DNA of 42,893 nucleotides, taken from Opitutales bacterium. Its GTDB lineage: Bacteria > Verrucomicrobiota > Verrucomicrobiia > Opitutales > T3Sed10-336. The translations under genes and the position numbers were made by a program. This document shows, in pieces, positions 32,079-41,342 of this stretch (its first letter is position 1; every line of letters begins with the position of its first letter). Location: NCBI GenBank assembly GCA_022565335.1, contig JAIUMY010000016.1, forward strand, positions 1-42,893, written 5' to 3'. The notes beneath the pieces were generated by a model, which saw nothing but the letters and a program-made list of their open reading frames with translations, ran no database searches and was not told the DNA's origin.

Positions 32079-34799
32079 TCAGCCCAAGGACTCGAGTAGC
32101 TTTTTGACCTCGTCACGTTTCCCGCGGGTTGCTTCCAGTTGCTCTTTGGCCCCCTGTACAACAGCTTTCGGGGCCTTTTCAACAAAGCGAGGATTGGCGA
32201 GTTTTTTCTCCCCCACGGATACTTGCTGGTCGAGCTTCTGCAATTCCTTTCCGAGGCGCTCTTTCTCCGCCTCCAGATCAAGCGATCCGACCAAGTTCAG
32301 ATAAAGATTCCCCAGGGGGGTTACCGCCGCTGGAGCATTGCCAATCTCGCCTTCCTCCAAGGTCTCCGCACCGACCAGTCGCAGGAGCTTGGAACCATGG
32401 GAATCCCAGCTTTTCCGCGCCTCCGGCCCCGCAAAAACGAGAGAAAGATGCACATCATTCCGCGAAGCCAAACGGTATTCCGCCTTCAACGCTCTCGCGC
32501 GGGTGACGAATTCCTGGAGATCCTGAGTTTGCTGCAGATCTTTTCCTTCCAGCTTAACTCCACCAGCGGCCAGCTTTCCGCGTAAATCCTTCCCACTCAC
32601 CAACGGGGTCGTATCAAGGTACTCCCCATTTTTGCCATAGCCCATTACCTGCCATAATTCATCGGTAATGAAAGGAACAAAGGGATGCAAAAGTTGCAGA
32701 AGCTGACGCAGAACCAAATCCTGTACCGCCAAAACGGTTCCTTGCGCAGCCGGGTTTTCCATTCGGCTCTTCGAAACCTCGACATACCAATCGCAGAATT
32801 CACTCCAGAAAAATCCGAATAAGCTCTGCGCCGCCGAATTGAATTCAAAACGCCGAAACGCTTTCTCCACCGCTTCGGTCGTCTGCACCAAACGCAGTAG
32901 AACGCTGGTATCGTCGACATCCAAGGCCTCGGGATTGATCGCCTCCACGAGTTTCTCCACGGAAGATCCATCGCAACCAACTCCTCCTTCCTGCATCCGC
33001 CGAAAACGACAAGCATTCCAAAGTTTGTTGCAAAAATTACGCCCGGTTTCGACCCGATCCTCGGAAAAACGAATATCCTGCCCCTGAGGAGCAATCAGAA
33101 GGATCCCCAAACGCAAGCCGTCAGCCCCATAGGTGGCAATCAAATCCAACGGATCCGGCGAATTACCAAGCGATTTGGACATTTTCCTCCCCTGAATATC
33201 ACGGATGATTCCAGTAAAATAAACATCCCGGAAAGGAATGCGTCTTTCCAGATCTTCTCCCGGCCGCATAAACTCCAGCCCTGCCATAATCATCCGGGCC
33301 ACCCAGAAGAAAATAATATCAGGTCCGGTAACCAGCGCGGAGGTCGGATAAAAATACTCCAGGCCTTCTTCTCTCGCCTTGCCTTCATCGGGCCACCCCA
33401 TCGTCGCAAAGGGCCATAGCCAGGAGGATGCCCAAGTATCCAGCACATCTTCCTCTTGCTCCCAGTTTTCCTCATCCTCCGGAGCTTCAAGGCCGACATA
33501 CCAGTTCTCCGGCAAGGATCGGTCTTCGCCTTTTTTGTACCAAACCGGAATTCGATGCCCCCACCAAAGTTGTCGGCTGATACACCAGTCCTGAATATTC
33601 TCCAACCAATGGAGGTAGGTTTTTACCCAGCGCTCGGGATGGAACTTGATCATGCCGTCCCGTACCACTTGCTTGGCTTCCTCTACTCTAGGGTATTTCA
33701 GAAACCACTGCTCGGAAAGCCGCGGCTCGATCGGAACATCCGCCCGCTCGGAAAACCCAACATTGTTCTGGTAAGGCTCCTCTTTGACCAATAAACCCAT
33801 CTCCCGGAGTTTTTCCGCCGCTTTTTTCCGTGCCGCAAATCGCTCCATCCCGGCAAATTCTTCCCCCGCCTTTTCATTCAGGGTCCCATCTGGATTGAAA
33901 ATGTCAACCACCTCAAGATTATGGCGCTGCCCAATCTCAAAGTCCGCCTTATCGTGAGCGGGCGTTACCTTCAAAACTCCGGTGCCGAACTCGCGATCTA
34001 TGTAGTCATCCGCAACGACCGGTATTTTGGCTCGTGGAAAGGGCCTCCATACATGTCCACCTATCAAATGCTTATACCGTTCATCCTCCGGATGGACCGC
34101 CACCGCCGTATCTCCCATCAGGGTCTCGGGTCGGGTCGTCGAAATCTCCACATACTCCCCCGGCCGGCCCTCGATCTCATATTTCATGTGATACAGTAGG
34201 CTGGATTGCTCCTTCATGATCACTTCCTCATCGGACAAAGCGGTCAAACTAACCGGGCACCAGTTGACCATTCTTTTGCCGCGGTAAATGTATCCGTCTT
34301 TAAACAGACGCACGAAGGCCTCCTGCACCGCCTGGCTGTATTCCTCATCCATCGTGAAAACTTCCCGTTCCCAATCGCAGGAACAGCCGAGTTTTTTAAG
34401 CTGATCGATGATGATCCCCCCATGTTTTTCCTTCCAGGCCCAAACTTTCTCCAGAAAAGCCTCCCGCCCTAAATCGTGCCGGGTTTTTCCTTCCTGTTCC
34501 CGCAATGTCCGCTCCACCCGGGTTTGCGTGGCAATCCCCGCATGATCGGTTCCTGGAAGCCACATCGCCTCTTTTCCCTCCTGCCGCGCCCGGCGCACCA
34601 GAACATCCTGCAGGGTATTGTTCAAAACATGCCCCATCGTCAGCACTCCGGTCACATTCGGCGGGGGAATCACCACGCTAAAAGGCTCGCGCCCGGTATC
34701 CGGTTTTCCGTGAAACAACTGATCCTCAGTCCAGGCCCGATACCATCGTTCCTCGACCTCTTTCGGTTGATAGGCTTTACTAATCTCTTTGGCAGACAT
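32079..34799 (-). CDS. valS: Valyl-tRNA synthetase
   Basis: A 906-residue class I aminoacyl-tRNA synthetase that charges tRNA-Val in the cytoplasm. The N-terminus has KAYQPKEVEERWY, then PPPNVTGVLTMGHVLNNT, which holds the HIGH-type site (GHVL here). The editing domain has TTRPETLMGDTAVAVHP, followed by WWGHRIPVW and the KMSKS loop GRKMSKSLGNSPDP. The C-terminal part is the anticodon-binding domain and a coiled-coil arm (LDLEAEKERLGKELQKLDQQ). Length is slightly below E. coli ValS (951). A 234-base leader separates it from tRNA-Cys on the same strand. No T-box-like structure was recognised in that leader. Confidence 0.97.
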   Translation of the reverse strand: MSAKEISKAYQPKEVEERWYRAWTEDQLFHGKPDTGREPFSVVIPPPNVTGVLTMGHVLNNTLQDVLVRRARQEGKEAMWLPGTDHAGIATQTRVERTLREQEGKTRHDLGREAFLEKVWAWKEKHGGIIIDQLKKLGCSCDWEREVFTMDEEYSQAVQEAFVRLFKDGYIYRGKRMVNWCPVSLTALSDEEVIMKEQSSLLYHMKYEIEGRPGEYVEISTTRPETLMGDTAVAVHPEDERYKHLIGGHVWRPFPRAKIPVVADDYIDREFGTGVLKVTPAHDKADFEIGQRHNLEVVDIFNPDGTLNEKAGEEFAGMERFAARKKAAEKLREMGLLVKEEPYQNNVGFSERADVPIEPRLSEQWFLKYPRVEEAKQVVRDGMIKFHPERWVKTYLHWLENIQDWCISRQLWWGHRIPVWYKKGEDRSLPENWYVGLEAPEDEENWEQEEDVLDTWASSWLWPFATMGWPDEGKAREEGLEYFYPTSALVTGPDIIFFWVARMIMAGLEFMRPGEDLERRIPFRDVYFTGIIRDIQGRKMSKSLGNSPDPLDLIATYGADGLRLGILLIAPQGQDIRFSEDRVETGRNFCNKLWNACRFRRMQEGGVGCDGSSVEKLVEAINPEALDVDDTSVLLRLVQTTEAVEKAFRRFEFNSAAQSLFGFFWSEFCDWYVEVSKSRMENPAAQGTVLAVQDLVLRQLLQLLHPFVPFITDELWQVMGYGKNGEYLDTTPLVSGKDLRGKLAAGGVKLEGKDLQQTQDLQEFVTRARALKAEYRLASRNDVHLSLVFAGPEARKSWDSHGSKLLRLVGAETLEEGEIGNAPAAVTPLGNLYLNLVGSLDLEAEKERLGKELQKLDQQVSVGEKKLANPRFVEKAPKAVVQGAKEQLEATRGKRDEVKKLLESLG

Positions 34800-35033
34800 G
34801 AAGCCTTACAGTGCTAAGCCCTTTCCCCGCCCAATTCAAACCCAAAAACACCCACTTATCGAATCAGGTATTTAATTTTCAGGTATTTTGTTTATTGACG
34901 GGTTTCATTCCAATAAATGGATGTCAGCAAAGAATGATGTGGTTCTCATCTTTCTGGAGGGCAAGCTACAATCTTTACCGACATACGCACTCCGCCCACA
35001 TTTGACTTATTATTCAATCTTAGGGAGGGGAAA

Positions 35034-35108
35034 TGGAGGTGCGGGCCGGAATCGAACCGGCGAATGGAGCTTTTGCAGAGCTCGGCCTTACCACTTGGCT
35101 ACCGCACC
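35034..35108 (-). tRNA. tRNA-Cys (anticodon GCA)
   Basis: Read on the minus strand the cloverleaf is clear. The acceptor stem GGTGCGG pairs with CCGCACC, the D arm has GCCAAGTGGTAAGGC, the anticodon stem GAGCT/AGCTC encloses the loop CTGCAAA (anticodon GCA), and the T arm is GCCGG-TTCGAAT-CCGGC. The discriminator is U73, as expected for Cys identity, and a CCA end is encoded (35034-35036). It lies between mnmM and valS, all on the minus strand. Confidence 0.97.
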
Positions 35109-35157
35109 ATCACAAATTCCCATTCAAATTTCTTCCGCCGTTTTTGGCAAGAAAAAA

Positions 35158-35763
35158 TTACTTTCTTCGCCGTAAAGCCAAGACTTCCGGTGGATTCTTC
35201 CGATGCGAAAGCGGAGAACAAGCGTGAAAACATTGCCAGCTTTTTACCGGCAATGCAGAAACTTCCTTTAACAATACTTCTTTCTCCCTCGCTCCTTCAG
35301 GGTGTCCGGGATAGAGAACCACGACAACCACACCACCGAGGCGAATCCATTCCAACGCTTGGCGAAAAGCGGCTAGAGTCGTGACCTGGGTAGTTGTCAC
35401 TTCCTTGTCTCCCCCAGGCAAATAACCCAAATTGAAGAGAAATGCCCCTATCCTCCCCTTCATGTCCTCAGGGAGATCCTCCGCAAACAGAGCATGATCT
35501 TTGCACCGCAAGGTAGTACGGGACCTCATCGCCTCGATGACCAGATTCGCCTCCGCCTTGTGTAAGGCCTCCTCTTGTAGGTCAAAAGCCCAAACCTGTC
35601 CTTCTTCCCCTACCACCTTCGCAAGAAATACCGTGTCCAACCCATTGCCCGCTGTTGCATCCACCGCAAAGTCTCCCTCTTCGAGAATTGCTCCCAATAT
35701 ATGATGACTTATCGCCACCGCATCCAACGGAGAGCCGTACGGTTGATCTTTTTTCGTAATCAT
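35158..35763 (-). CDS. mnmM: MnmM (YtqB)-family tRNA U34 methyltransferase
   Basis: A 201-residue class I SAM-dependent methyltransferase. The SAM motif is VDATAGNGLDTVFLAK near residues 33-48, followed by VWAFDLQEEAL and, in the C-terminal half, FLFNLGYLPGGDKEVTT and VLYPGHPEGAREKE, signatures of the PF06962 family now named MnmM. MnmM methylates 5-aminomethyl-2-thiouridine at the wobble position of certain tRNAs in bacteria that lack MnmC. The start at ATG 35761-35763 has no Shine-Dalgarno. It is followed on the same strand by tRNA-Cys, 49 bases downstream, and preceded by lolD 64 bases upstream. Confidence 0.9.
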   Translation of the reverse strand: MITKKDQPYGSPLDAVAISHHILGAILEEGDFAVDATAGNGLDTVFLAKVVGEEGQVWAFDLQEEALHKAEANLVIEAMRSRTTLRCKDHALFAEDLPEDMKGRIGAFLFNLGYLPGGDKEVTTTQVTTLAAFRQALEWIRLGGVVVVVLYPGHPEGAREKEVLLKEVSALPVKSWQCFHACSPLSHRKNPPEVLALRRRK

Positions 35764-35827
35764 GGAACTGGAAAAGGACGTTTCACTTGAGAATTACTGA
35801 CTGAAAACTCTCCAAATCGTTCCCCCC

Positions 35828-36532
35828 TCAGATGGATTCTGCTTGCATTTGCCCATAATGCAAAAACAACTGCCGATCTGTCCGGGCCGCGTGAACTTTG
35901 TTGTGGGTTACCAACAGCAAGGATGTCCCCTCCTCCCGACAATTTTCCAAAAGTAATTCCAGAATCCGATCCCCCGTCCGTTCATCTAAATTTCCCGTCG
36001 GTTCATCAGCCAGGACCATCCGCGGGCGGTTAATCAAAGCCCTGGCCAATGCAACCCGTTGCTGCTCTCCCCCGGAAAGCTGAGCCGGCACGTGATGCCC
36101 CCGATCCGCCAGCCCCACTCGTTCCAATAAATTTTCCGCCCTTTCTTTCGCCGTTCTCACCGAACGCCCCACCAATCTGGCCGCCAACAAAATATTCTCC
36201 AAAGCGGTCAATTCGGGAGCGAGATGAAAAGACTGGAAAACCATCCCCAGAAAGCCCCCCCTCCGACGCGGCAAGGAGCCTTTGCGCATTTTCATAATAT
36301 CGCTCTCTTCCCAGTAAATGGCACCGGAATCGGCCAAGTCCAGCCCTGCGGCCAAATGTACCAACGTCGTTTTACCAGAACCGCTTTCCCCCTGAATACT
36401 GACCGACTCGCCACCTCGGAGCGTCAGATTAACGCCCTTGAGAACTGGAATGGTCGCTTCTCCACTGGGATAGGTTTTTCGCAGATCTTCCACCCGCAGA
36501 ATTATTTCTTTTTCGGTTCTTGCATCATCCAT
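35828..36532 (-). CDS. lolD: Lipoprotein-releasing ABC transporter ATP-binding protein (LolD-type)
   Basis: A 234-residue ATPase of the MacB/LolD group. It has Walker A GESGSGKTTLVH, a Q-loop region GMVFQSFHLAPELTALENI, the signature LSGGEQQRVALARALI and Walker B MVLADEPTGNLDERTG. With the permease encoded upstream it should extract outer-membrane lipoproteins from the inner membrane and pass them to LolA. Its start overlaps the permease stop by 8 bases, showing coupling. The close MacB or FtsE families have a similar ATPase; the LolC-like partner decides the name. Confidence 0.9.
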   Translation of the reverse strand: MDDARTEKEIILRVEDLRKTYPSGEATIPVLKGVNLTLRGGESVSIQGESGSGKTTLVHLAAGLDLADSGAIYWEESDIMKMRKGSLPRRRGGFLGMVFQSFHLAPELTALENILLAARLVGRSVRTAKERAENLLERVGLADRGHHVPAQLSGGEQQRVALARALINRPRMVLADEPTGNLDERTGDRILELLLENCREEGTSLLLVTHNKVHAARTDRQLFLHYGQMQAESI

Positions 36533-37784
36533 GACGAAAAGCCTCCACTGGCCTTAAACGGGCCGCCCGCAAGGCGGGGATAAGTCCCGCCAGGGTCGAT
36601 ATGATAATTGCACACACTCCAATGATCACAAAATCGGAAAACTCGTAGCGCGCAGGTACGAAAGTAAAATGATAATATTGCTGCAGACTGTCCTCCGCCC
36701 CGGTCAACCGGGCAAAAATTCCTATGATTTGATTTCGGAAAGTGATAATGAGAGACCCCACGGCCAGACCCGCAGCTGTTCCCGCAACTCCCAGAAAAAA
36801 TCCCTGAAAACAGAAAGTTACCCCAATCTCCCAGGGACGTCCTCCAAGCGACCCGAGCAAGCCAATCTCCCGGGTTTTGCGAATCACATTTATCAACAAT
36901 GAACTGGCGATCGAAAATGCCGCAACCACCACGATAAAAAGCAACAGGAACAACATAACATTTTTTTCCAAATTCAGAATCCACAAAAAGGACTCATTCT
37001 GCTCCTGCCAGGAAATCGCCCGTAAATCCCGGTCCGCAAACAGGGTCCTCTCCAGTTCCCTGGCCATCGCAAAACTGTCCAGATGGTCTTCCAAACGCAG
37101 ACTGATCGCATGCGCCCCCTCACCCAACCCATAAAGGTCCTGCATCATCCGAAGGGTCACGATGATCGTCGCCTCGTCAATCTCGTGCCAATCCGTAGAG
37201 AAAATTCCCGCCACCTTCAATTCCCGTGGCAAAATGATCTCGTTTCGCTCTAGACGCTGCAACAACATCGGAGAATAAACATCAACCACATCCCCGGGGC
37301 GCAAACCAAGAGACCGTGCCAATCCGCGGCTTATAAAGACACTGTCATCAAACAAATCCTCACTTTTTGCCCCCATCAAAAGAAACCTTTCCAGATACTC
37401 CATTTCTTCAGCGACATTCACATCCACCGCATGGACATTGGGAACCATGGGGCGATTCTCAAAATTCATCAGGACCTGCCCCTGGGCAACCGGAACCGAC
37501 CAACGCACCCCCGGCACATTGTTCAGTTCCTCCACCAAACCGTCGTAATCCCTGAGAATTTCCGAACTCACCACGTTGATATGGCCCGACGCCTCGACAA
37601 TTTTACTGCGCAATTCGTGACTGAAACCGTTCATCACCGTCTGCACGATCAAGAGCAAAGCTACCCCCAGCATTACCCCCATGACCGAAACTACCGTAAA
37701 AAAGGACAAAACCCGTCCGGAAGGGAAAAGCTGCTTAAACGCTAAATAGAAATACCAAGGCATGCGAATCTTCCATTCTGACAA
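36525..37784 (-). CDS. lolC: Lipoprotein-releasing system permease (LolC/LolE-type)
   Basis: A 419-residue inner-membrane protein. It has one N-terminal span (FFTVVSVMGVMLGVALLLIVQTVMNGF, about 23-49), a large periplasmic domain to about residue 270 and three C-terminal spans with the FtsX-like core (NVIRKTREIGLLGSLG and GVCAIIISTLAGLIPALRAARL, ending PVEAFRHG). This is the LolC/LolE topology. A second in-frame ATG (M8) is a possible start. AGGAG lies 12 bases before M1, one of few Shine-Dalgarno-like matches in the window. Only one such gene is seen; a single permease probably forms a homodimer (LolF-like) here. Confidence 0.88.
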   Translation of the reverse strand: MSEWKIRMPWYFYLAFKQLFPSGRVLSFFTVVSVMGVMLGVALLLIVQTVMNGFSHELRSKIVEASGHINVVSSEILRDYDGLVEELNNVPGVRWSVPVAQGQVLMNFENRPMVPNVHAVDVNVAEEMEYLERFLLMGAKSEDLFDDSVFISRGLARSLGLRPGDVVDVYSPMLLQRLERNEIILPRELKVAGIFSTDWHEIDEATIIVTLRMMQDLYGLGEGAHAISLRLEDHLDSFAMARELERTLFADRDLRAISWQEQNESFLWILNLEKNVMLFLLLFIVVVAAFSIASSLLINVIRKTREIGLLGSLGGRPWEIGVTFCFQGFFLGVAGTAAGLAVGSLIITFRNQIIGIFARLTGAEDSLQQYYHFTFVPARYEFSDFVIIGVCAIIISTLAGLIPALRAARLRPVEAFRHG

Positions 37785-37966
37785 AGTGCTCCTATAAAGG
37801 AAGGGAAAAGATAAAATTGTTCCCGAATATCAGGCCCAATCACTCTTCCAGGAAGGCATTCCTTCGGATTGAGACCTCCCCAATCCGCCCCGTCAAAACG
37901 TCCAAAGAAATCTGAACTCTGGTCTTGCCAAACCCTTTCAACTTTGTTTTGCTGGTCGTTTTTCCT

Positions 37967-38281
37967 ATGAAAGCGACCATCAAAACACAAGGCCGACAAT
38001 TTATCGTTTCCGAAGGCGACACCCTTACCGTAAACCGTTTCCCGGGAACGGAAGCTGGCTCCACCGTTGAAATTACCGATGTCCTAAGCATCGGCGAAGG
38101 GGCAGACACCAAAATCGGCTCCCCCCTCGTGGACGGCGCCGTTGTTAAAGCGTCCGTGATCGAAAACAAACGCGACAAAAAAGTCATCATTTTCAAAAAG
38201 AAAAAGCGTAAAGGCTACCGCCGCAAACGTGGACACCGCCAGGAAATTTCCGTAATCAAAATCGATTCGATTTCTGCCTAA
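37967..38281 (+). CDS. rplU: 50S ribosomal protein L21
   Basis: The ATG at 37967 gives 104 residues, the usual L21 length, beginning [20 protein letters not shown]. The earlier in-frame start at 37925 would add a non-family tail. Signatures are [17 protein letters not shown] and [22 protein letters not shown], the last being the basic RNA-binding stretch that contacts 23S rRNA. It is followed by rpmA after 32 bases, the universal L21-L27 order. There is no Shine-Dalgarno. The 182-base gap to the divergent lolC holds no RNA leader structure I can support. Confidence 0.97.
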   Translation: MKATIKTQGRQFIVSEGDTLTVNRFPGTEAGSTVEITDVLSIGEGADTKIGSPLVDGAVVKASVIENKRDKKVIIFKKKKRKGYRRKRGHRQEISVIKIDSISA

Positions 38282-38313
38282 TCCCTCTCGAAAACCTTCA
38301 AACCTGTTTCACA

Positions 38314-38577
38314 ATGGCCCACAAAAAAGGACAAGGAACTTCCCGCAATGGCCGGGATAGCATTAGCAAACGCCTCGGCGTCAAAAAATTCGGTGGCGAA
38401 AAAGTCATCGCTGGCAACATCATCATCCGCCAGCGGGGAACCAAAACCCATCCGGGTGACAACGTCGGCTGCGGCCGCGACTTCACCTTGTTCGCCCTGA
38501 CCGACGGCACCGTTCGCTTCGACAAGGCCCACCGCCGCGTCCACGTAGATCCGGCCGAAGCCGCTGCCAGCAACTAA
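38314..38577 (+). CDS. rpmA: 50S ribosomal protein L27
   Basis: An 87-residue protein starting [16 protein letters not shown], the classic L27 N-terminus that reaches toward the peptidyl transferase centre. There is no N-terminal extension of the kind cleaved in Firmicutes. [19 protein letters not shown] in the middle and [14 protein letters not shown] near the end are family signatures. It is cotranscribed with rplU and followed by an intrinsic terminator at 38603. The obg gene, often third in this operon, is not present here. Confidence 0.97.
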   Translation: MAHKKGQGTSRNGRDSISKRLGVKKFGGEKVIAGNIIIRQRGTKTHPGDNVGCGRDFTLFALTDGTVRFDKAHRRVHVDPAEAAASN

Positions 38578-38602
38578 GGTTTTACCCACCACCCCCCTTC
38601 CA

Positions 38603-38627
38603 AACCCGGCTCCCGCCGGGTTTTTTT
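38603..38627 (+). terminator. Intrinsic terminator after rplU-rpmA
   Basis: AACCCGGC at 38603-38610 pairs with GCCGGGTT at 38615-38622 around the loop TCCC and runs into a T-tract to 38627. It is 25 bases past the rpmA stop. Confidence 0.9.
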
Positions 38628-38702
38628 GGGCCCATTTTTGTCAATAATTGAATTACCTGTTTATTTATTGATTTGCCAGTATCCCTTTTGCACCGCAAAA
38701 CG

Positions 38703-38734
38703 AAAAAAGCCGGACATCACTGTCCGGCCTTTTT
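38703..38734 (-). terminator. Bidirectional intrinsic terminator between rpmA and mdh
   Basis: GCCGGACA (38709-38716) and TGTCCGGC (38721-38728) form a perfect 8-base stem around the loop TCAC. Six A residues lie before it and a T-tract after it, so it can stop transcription from either side. It begins 21 bases past the mdh stop on the minus strand and closes the mdh unit. Confidence 0.88.
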
Positions 38735-38754
38735 CGTTGAACTGATTAAATACT

Positions 38755-39738
38755 TTACCCGAGCAATGAGGAAACCATCTCCCTTTCCTCGGAAAGCTCT
38801 TTGATCGAACCATCGATTTTCTCCTTAGCAAAGTCGCTCAGCGGAACGTCCTGAACAATGGACCAGTTTTCACCGTCCGAACGAATCGGGAAAGAGGAAA
38901 TCAAACCCTCAGGAACCCCATAACTGCCGTCAGAACACACCGCAACACTGAAAAAGTCTCCGGCGGGCGTGGGAGTAATAAGGTTGCGGACGGTATCAAC
39001 CACCGCATTTGCCGCAGAAGCTGCCGAGGAAGCGCCTCTCGCTTTAATGATGGCAGCCCCACGCTGTTGAACGGTGGGAAGAAAAGTCTCCTTGAACCAA
39101 CTCTCGTCAGAAATGACTTCACCGGCCGGCTTACCACCCACTAAAGTGTTGGTAAAATCAGGGAACATGGTCGAGGAATGATTTCCCCAGACCGCCAAAT
39201 TGGTCACCGCATTGACATCAGCCCCGGCTTTTTGCGCAATTTGAGTCTTTGCACGATTTTCATCGAGCATCGTCATGGCAAACCAGTTTCGACTCGGGAC
39301 GGACTTGCCGTTATTCATGGCAATGAGGCAGTTTGTATTACAAGGATTGCCGACCACGACGACTTTAACATCCGCGTCCGCATTTTTCGCAATCGCTTCC
39401 CCCTGCCCCGTAAAGATCTTGCCATTGATATTCAACAGATCCTTACGTTCCATACCGGCTTTACGGGGAACACTTCCCACCAGGAGAGCCCAATGGACAC
39501 CAGAAAAACCTTCCGCCAAATCCGTGGTCGGGGTGATCTTTTTTAATAAGGGAAAGGCACAATCCTCCAGCTCCATAACGACCCCTTTTAAGGCATCAAT
39601 AGCTGGAGGAATTTCAATCAGCTGGAGTTCAACCGGCTGGTCGTCTCCAAACATTGATCCGGAGGCGATACGGAATAAGAGGGAGTAGCCGATTTGTCCG
39701 GCGGCCCCTGTGACGGCGACTTTAATGGGTGTTTTCAT
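38755..39738 (-). CDS. mdh: Malate dehydrogenase (NAD-dependent, type 2)
   Basis: A 327-residue protein that interconverts malate and oxaloacetate. The N-terminus [25 protein letters not shown] is the NAD-binding Rossmann start with the type-2 spelling, followed by [11 protein letters not shown]. Later come [16 protein letters not shown] (the substrate loop with catalytic Arg residues), VVGNPCNTN and [14 protein letters not shown], which holds the catalytic His. It is typical of the cytosolic-type MDH found in many Gram-negative phyla. It lies 38 bases behind xylB on the same strand and could be cotranscribed. The terminator at 38703 follows. Confidence 0.96.
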   Translation of the reverse strand: MKTPIKVAVTGAAGQIGYSLLFRIASGSMFGDDQPVELQLIEIPPAIDALKGVVMELEDCAFPLLKKITPTTDLAEGFSGVHWALLVGSVPRKAGMERKDLLNINGKIFTGQGEAIAKNADADVKVVVVGNPCNTNCLIAMNNGKSVPSRNWFAMTMLDENRAKTQIAQKAGADVNAVTNLAVWGNHSSTMFPDFTNTLVGGKPAGEVISDESWFKETFLPTVQQRGAAIIKARGASSAASAANAVVDTVRNLITPTPAGDFFSVAVCSDGSYGVPEGLISSFPIRSDGENWSIVQDVPLSDFAKEKIDGSIKELSEEREMVSSLLG

Positions 39739-39776
39739 GTTAGGTTAGTGGTTTTACGTTGAATCAAGTTATTTTC

Positions 39777-41324
39777 TTAGCCAGAGCCTCCATGCTTCTC
39801 CACGGTGGCCGCAACTTTATGAAAAATCGGTGCCAACGCAGGATAAAGGCTTTTATAATGCGGATAAAAATCATCGTACACTGTCGCCTCCGGACCAGGC
39901 AAAGTTTCCCCGGTTTCCTGCAAACAAGCATCACACGCCGCCTCCACCGAGGGGAAAATCCCAGCTCCGGTAGCCGCCAGGAGACAAGCTCCATAAGCCG
40001 CGCCTTCGCTCGCATTGACCGTAACCGTCCGGGCATGGAAATTATCAGCCATCATCTGACGCCATAACGGGCTTTTTGCCCCTCCTCCGGATGCCACAAT
40101 ATGGCTTACCTTAAGCTGCAAATTGCGCATGAGTTCCAATGAATCCCGCATTCCATAAGTCACCCCCTCCATTACCGAACGGGTCATATGAGCTTTCTGG
40201 TGACGCAGCGTCAACCCGAAGAAATTCCCCCGGGCCAAAGGATCCGGCCATGGGGTCCGTTCCCCGGTGAGATACGGAAGGAAGAGCAATCCTTCACATC
40301 CTGCCGGAGCTAAGGCCGCTTGTTGGGTCAAAATTTCAAAGGGATCTTTGCCTGTTTCAGCAGCCTCCCTGCTTTCTTGCTGTCCGAGAACATCTTTATA
40401 CCAGCGAAAGCTCCCTGCCGCTGAAAGCATGACTCCCATTAAGTGCCATTTGCCGGGGACCGCATGACAAAAGGCATGCAGTCGTCCCTCCGGCTCCACC
40501 CGATATTCATCGGAGGCCGCGAAAACTACGCCTGAAGTGCCAAGAGTGGCCGAAGCCACCCCTTCACGGACGATTCCCACGCCTACGGCTTGGCAAGCTT
40601 GATCGCCACCACCTCCGACCACCGGGATCCCCTCGGGCAGTCCAGTCGCCGATGCCCCCTCTCCAGTAACCTTCGAACTTGGGTCCGAAGACTCACTCAC
40701 ATCAGCGAGCCAAGCCCTTTTCGCGCCAACCGCATCAACCATTTCATCGGACCAACGACGATTGGCCACATCGAGCAAAGACATACCCGAAGCATCGGAA
40801 ACATCGGTACAAAAACTATTGGTTAACCGATAACGAACATAGTCTTTGGGTAGAAGAATCTTCGCAATACGGGAATAAACGTCCGGCTCGTTTTCCTGAA
40901 CCCAGAGTAGTTTCGGGGCCGTGAAACCCGTTAGAATAGGATTCCCGGTCAACTGGATCACTTTCTCCGCACCGACCCGCTGGGTAATCGCATCACATTG
41001 CGCACCGGTCCGTTGGTCGTTCCATAAAATGGCCGGACGTAAAACCCTGTTATCGGAGTCCAGGCAAACCAGCCCATGCATCTGGCCGCTCAGGCCAATT
41101 CCGGCGATCGACGAAGCTGACACTCCGGTTTTCTGCAAAACCTCCCGAATTGTTTTTACGGTCGCTTCCCACCAATGCTCGGGGTCCTGCTCAGACCAAA
41201 GGGGCTTGGGAGTTTCCAGGGGATATTCGGCCGTAGCGGAACCAAGCACCTTCCCACTTCCCTCCATAAGGAGGGTTTTGGTGCTGGTGGTCGCAATATC
41301 GATTCCGAGTAAGTAACTGCTCAT
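39777..41324 (-). CDS. xylB: Xylulokinase
   Basis: A 515-residue FGGY-family kinase. It phosphorylates D-xylulose to D-xylulose 5-phosphate for the pentose phosphate pathway. Motifs are LLGIDIATTSTKTLLM at the N-terminus, GIGLSGQMHGLV with the catalytic-region residues near 78, ILWNDQRTGAQC near 99, DVSDASGMSLLDV near 178, VGGGGDQACQAVGVG near 235, LPYLTGERTPWPDPLARG near 350 and VASGGGAKSPLWRQMMAD near 413. The GQMHG motif is typical of xylulokinases and sets them apart from glycerol kinase. xylA lies 18 bases upstream, so the two form an operon, probably with mdh. Confidence 0.95.
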   Translation of the reverse strand: MSSYLLGIDIATTSTKTLLMEGSGKVLGSATAEYPLETPKPLWSEQDPEHWWEATVKTIREVLQKTGVSASSIAGIGLSGQMHGLVCLDSDNRVLRPAILWNDQRTGAQCDAITQRVGAEKVIQLTGNPILTGFTAPKLLWVQENEPDVYSRIAKILLPKDYVRYRLTNSFCTDVSDASGMSLLDVANRRWSDEMVDAVGAKRAWLADVSESSDPSSKVTGEGASATGLPEGIPVVGGGGDQACQAVGVGIVREGVASATLGTSGVVFAASDEYRVEPEGRLHAFCHAVPGKWHLMGVMLSAAGSFRWYKDVLGQQESREAAETGKDPFEILTQQAALAPAGCEGLLFLPYLTGERTPWPDPLARGNFFGLTLRHQKAHMTRSVMEGVTYGMRDSLELMRNLQLKVSHIVASGGGAKSPLWRQMMADNFHARTVTVNASEGAAYGACLLAATGAGIFPSVEAACDACLQETGETLPGPEATVYDDFYPHYKSLYPALAPIFHKVAATVEKHGGSG

Positions 41325-41342
41325 GGCAAATGACTTAGGTTT

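Noticed and set aside
34800-35033. T-box or other riboswitch upstream of valS
   Set aside because: No T-box sequence or antiterminator-like fold was recognised; the segment holds only AT-rich sequence and the CAGGTA copies.
36502-36984. A 160-residue frame on the same strand as lolC, bridging its end and the start of lolD
   Set aside because: It is a +1/+2 frame of lolC; the lolC frame has complete FtsX-like features through this region.
37785-37966. Ribosomal L21 leader RNA upstream of rplU
   Set aside because: No stable hairpin or known leader consensus was found by eye in this gap.
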